This document shows, piece by piece, positions 61,973-64,000 of a DNA stretch of 64,000 nt. The position numbers and the translations under genes are program-made. The stretch's first letter is position 1; every line of letters begins with the position of its first letter. The notes beneath the pieces are model-generated. The model did no database searches. It saw only the letters and a program-made list of their open reading frames with translations, and was not told the origin of the DNA. The DNA comes from Actinomycetes bacterium (GTDB taxonomy: Bacteria > Actinomycetota > Acidimicrobiia > IMCC26256 > JANYLB01): NCBI GenBank assembly GCA_025363815.1, contig JANYLB010000016.1, positions 1 through 64,000 of the forward strand. The letters are read 5' to 3'.

Positions 61973-62806
61973 ATGCGGAGACTCTTCGTGGTCACGGTCG
62001 TGGTCGGGGTCGGGTTCGCGGCCGCGGGCGGCCTGGTGACTTCGGCGGGCGGCGCTGATGTCGGGGCATCGACAAGCCCGGCCGGGGCCAGGGTGCAGAT
62101 AGGCGTCGACGGCGCGTTCTGGGAGCAGGGCGCGCCAGCGGGCGGGTCGCAGGGTGGCGGCGGTGCGGACGGGTGCACGCGCCGTTGGGTGCCCGAGGCG
62201 TCGCTCGTCCCCGGCGTGGCCGACTATCTCAGTCTCTTGTTCGGGCCGCCTCCCTCGCCCGAACACCGCCCGTTCAGTGTGTACTGCGATGACCAGTTCC
62301 TCGGGGCGGTATGGATCCTGCCGACCGAGTTCAGGGTGGTCGCGCCAGGACCCACCGCGGCCGAGATCGCAGCAGGCATCGCGCGGGACCTTCCATACCC
62401 GGAGGTGACCATCGCTGCGAACCCGAACGGCCGGGGCCTTACCGGCCTCGCGGCGTGGTTCTGGGTCGATGGCTACAGCGGCGCGCCCATCGTCGACGCG
62501 GTGGATGGCTTCGGGACCGCGGTAGTGGTCGAGGCGCGCGCGGGCGAGGCGACCTGGGACTTCGGCGACGGCACGTTCCCGGTGACGGCCACGGTTGGGG
62601 GGAGCCGTCAATCGCCGTCGGCCACGCATGGGTACGAGCGCCGGTCGGGTCACGACCCCTTTACGGTGACTGCCACCTTCTTGTTCGCGGTGCGCTACCG
62701 GATCAACGGCGGCGATTGGATCGATCTTCCGCCGGTTGAACGCAATGCCTCCCGGGCCTACGAAGTGGTCGAATCTCGTGGCCAGCTGGTTGCGAGCGAC
62801 CCGTAG
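61973..62806 (+). CDS. Secreted hypothetical protein with PKD-like motif
   Basis: A 277-residue exported protein. The signal segment LFVVTVVVGVGFAAAGGLVT precedes a Gly-rich stretch and a domain with two Cys (DGCTRRWVPEAS and VYCDDQFLGAVWI). The second half contains ATWDFGDGTFPVTATVGG, the hallmark of a PKD-type beta-sandwich. No enzyme motif is visible. Function unknown, likely extracellular binding. It lies between the rhodanese gene and glpD with its own promoter. Confidence 0.7.
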   Translation: MRRLFVVTVVVGVGFAAAGGLVTSAGGADVGASTSPAGARVQIGVDGAFWEQGAPAGGSQGGGGADGCTRRWVPEASLVPGVADYLSLLFGPPPSPEHRPFSVYCDDQFLGAVWILPTEFRVVAPGPTAAEIAAGIARDLPYPEVTIAANPNGRGLTGLAAWFWVDGYSGAPIVDAVDGFGTAVVVEARAGEATWDFGDGTFPVTATVGGSRQSPSATHGYERRSGHDPFTVTATFLFAVRYRINGGDWIDLPPVERNASRAYEVVESRGQLVASDP

Positions 62807-62835
62807 CCGCCGGTTCCGCGGTAGAGGCTGACGGG

Positions 62836-62841
62836 TAGCCT
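62836..62841 (+). promoter_or_regulatory. Leaderless -10 box TAGCCT
   Basis: TAGCCT lies 7 bases before ATG 62849. Confidence 0.5.
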
Positions 62842-62848
62842 CCCCCAC

Positions 62849-64000
62849 ATGTCTGAGACCCCGGCGGCGAAGTTCCTGCGCTCCGACGCGCTCGCCCGGC
62901 TCGGGTCGGAGCCATTCGACGTGTTGGTGATCGGCGGCGGAATCACTGGCGCCGGCGTCGCGCTCGACGCCGCCAGCCGCGGGTTGCGCACTGCGCTTGT
63001 CGAGCGCGACGACTTCGCCTCGGGGACTTCGTCGAAGAGCTCCAAACTCGTCCACGGCGGCCTGCGCTATCTCCAGCAACGCGAGTTCCGGCTCGTCTAT
63101 GAGAATCTCTACGAACGCCAGATAATCCTGCGCAACGCGCCGCACCTAGTGCAGGTGCTCCCGTTTCTCATTCCGGTCCTGTCACGCGACGGGCTCATCA
63201 ATCCCAAGATCGCCCGCGCGCTCGGTTGGGCGCTGTGGCTCTACGACCTGACCGGCGGCGCACGCGTCGGCAAGCTGCACAAGCGCCTCGACAAAGGCCA
63301 GGCACTGGCCCACATGCCAACGATGCCGGTCGACAAGCTCGCCGGCGCATACCTGTACTACGACGCGCAAACCGACGACGCCCGCCTGACCCTCACGATC
63401 GTCCGCACCGCCGCCCAGAATGGCGCGGTGGTCGCCAACCGCGCTGGAGTAACCGGCGTCCGCAAAGACGCGAGCGGTCGTGTCCGCGGCGCGACCGTGG
63501 TCGCCGACGGCAACGAGATCGAGGTGCAGGCGCGCGTTGTGGTGAACGCGGCCGGCGTGTGGTCCGATGACGTGCGTGCGCTCGACGAGGCTCGGCCGCC
63601 CGATTCAATCCGTCCGGCCAAGGGAATCCACATAACGGTGCCGTGGGGCAAAGTGCAGAACGACATCGCGGTGATCGTCCCGGTACCCAAGGACAAGCGC
63701 TCGATCTTCGTGGTGCCGTGGGGCGACTTCACCTACATCGGCACGACCGACACCGACTACGACGGGCCCATCGACGACCCGCAGTGCACGTCCGACGACA
63801 TCACCTACCTGATCGACGCGATGAATCTCATGCTGCGCGAACCGATCTCACCCGCCGACATCGTGGGCACTTGGGCCGGCCTGCGCCCGCTCATGAAAGG
63901 CGGCAGCGTGGGTGAGAAGACCGCAGATCTCTCCCGCCGCCACGCGGTGCAGAAGTCTGAGAGCGGCGTCATCTCGATCACGGGAGGCAAGCTCACGACA
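62849..64000 (+). CDS. glpD: Glycerol-3-phosphate dehydrogenase, truncated by window edge
   Basis: The first 384 codons of an FAD-dependent enzyme that oxidises glycerol 3-phosphate to dihydroxyacetone phosphate at the membrane and passes electrons to quinone. The FAD loop VLVIGGGITGAGVALDAASR, GTSSKSSKLVHGGLRYLQ, VVNAAGVWSDDV, PAKGIHITVPWGK and GTTDTDYDGPIDDP are all present, ending ISITGGKLTT at the edge, a normal block in the family. The remaining C-terminus lies beyond the window. Confidence 0.95.
   Translation, partial: MSETPAAKFLRSDALARLGSEPFDVLVIGGGITGAGVALDAASRGLRTALVERDDFASGTSSKSSKLVHGGLRYLQQREFRLVYENLYERQIILRNAPHLVQVLPFLIPVLSRDGLINPKIARALGWALWLYDLTGGARVGKLHKRLDKGQALAHMPTMPVDKLAGAYLYYDAQTDDARLTLTIVRTAAQNGAVVANRAGVTGVRKDASGRVRGATVVADGNEIEVQARVVVNAAGVWSDDVRALDEARPPDSIRPAKGIHITVPWGKVQNDIAVIVPVPKDKRSIFVVPWGDFTYIGTTDTDYDGPIDDPQCTSDDITYLIDAMNLMLREPISPADIVGTWAGLRPLMKGGSVGEKTADLSRRHAVQKSESGVISITGGKLTT

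Noticed and set aside
1-64000. tRNA, rRNA, insertion sequence or integrase
   Set aside because: No cloverleaf, rRNA stretch, terminal inverted repeats or transposase motifs were recognised by reading; a tRNAscan or Infernal run would be the decisive test.

Overview
The window is GC-rich, gene-dense DNA from a high-GC actinobacterium. The gene content (an F420-dependent LLM oxidoreductase, a deazaflavin-oxidoreductase remnant, Lhr helicase, a TM0106-type nuclease, a GAP-family membrane protein, PhyH and ACAD lipid or xenobiotic catabolism genes) and the many start codons sitting 6-8 bases after a TANNNT box (leaderless transcripts) suggest Actinomycetota, probably Acidimicrobiia or a relative. 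That placement is inference. No rRNA, tRNA, CRISPR array, transposase, integrase or phage gene was seen, so this looks like chromosomal backbone with a few decayed loci.

Layout. 1-17.9 kb is mainly carbon and lipid metabolism: a xylA-xylB operon, a DUF4234-like membrane protein, an acyl desaturase, a GH20 enzyme, a secreted poly-Thr protein, an SDR and a GAP-family protein, two divergent amidohydrolases beside a PhyH dioxygenase, typA, tesB, a GH4 glycosidase, a DUF1003 protein and a quinone-oxidoreductase-like protein. 18-24.8 kb is an envelope-glycan block: a broken GT-A-like gene with an in-frame TAG, a GT87-like polytopic enzyme, an OmpR-type response regulator and histidine kinase pair, a GT39-like enzyme and a polyprenol-phosphate sugar synthase. 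24.8-34 kb holds Lhr and a RecQ carrying a phosphoribosyltransferase-like tail, separated by a secreted lipase and a stretch of gene debris. 34-38.2 kb has two alpha/beta hydrolases, a coiled-coil protein built on a 33-bp repeat, a decayed serine hydrolase, an FN3-like anchored protein and a DUF971 protein.

38.3-42.4 kb is one 1361-residue DUF4011-helicase-Vsr-like protein, the strongest anti-phage candidate here. 42.5-49.5 kb carries DUF2277, a membrane-anchored cupredoxin, a Baeyer-Villiger-type monooxygenase, a TM0106 RecB-like nuclease, a small Cys-rich protein, a DUF2142 membrane protein behind a decayed gene, and a CAP-domain lipoprotein. 49.5-53.6 kb is a coherent divergent acyl-CoA or xenobiotic module (aminoglycoside-phosphotransferase-like kinase and LLM oxidoreductase on one side, nitroreductase and acyl-CoA dehydrogenase on the other).

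53.6-64 kb has a MarR-MFS pair with an operator-like site, an HtrA-type protease, a TPR-like protein, an unknown hydrophobic protein, a NYN/PIN nuclease fused to an S1-like domain and a histone-H1-like lysine tail, a metallo-beta-lactamase protein with three rhodanese domains, a secreted PKD-like protein, and glpD running off the end.
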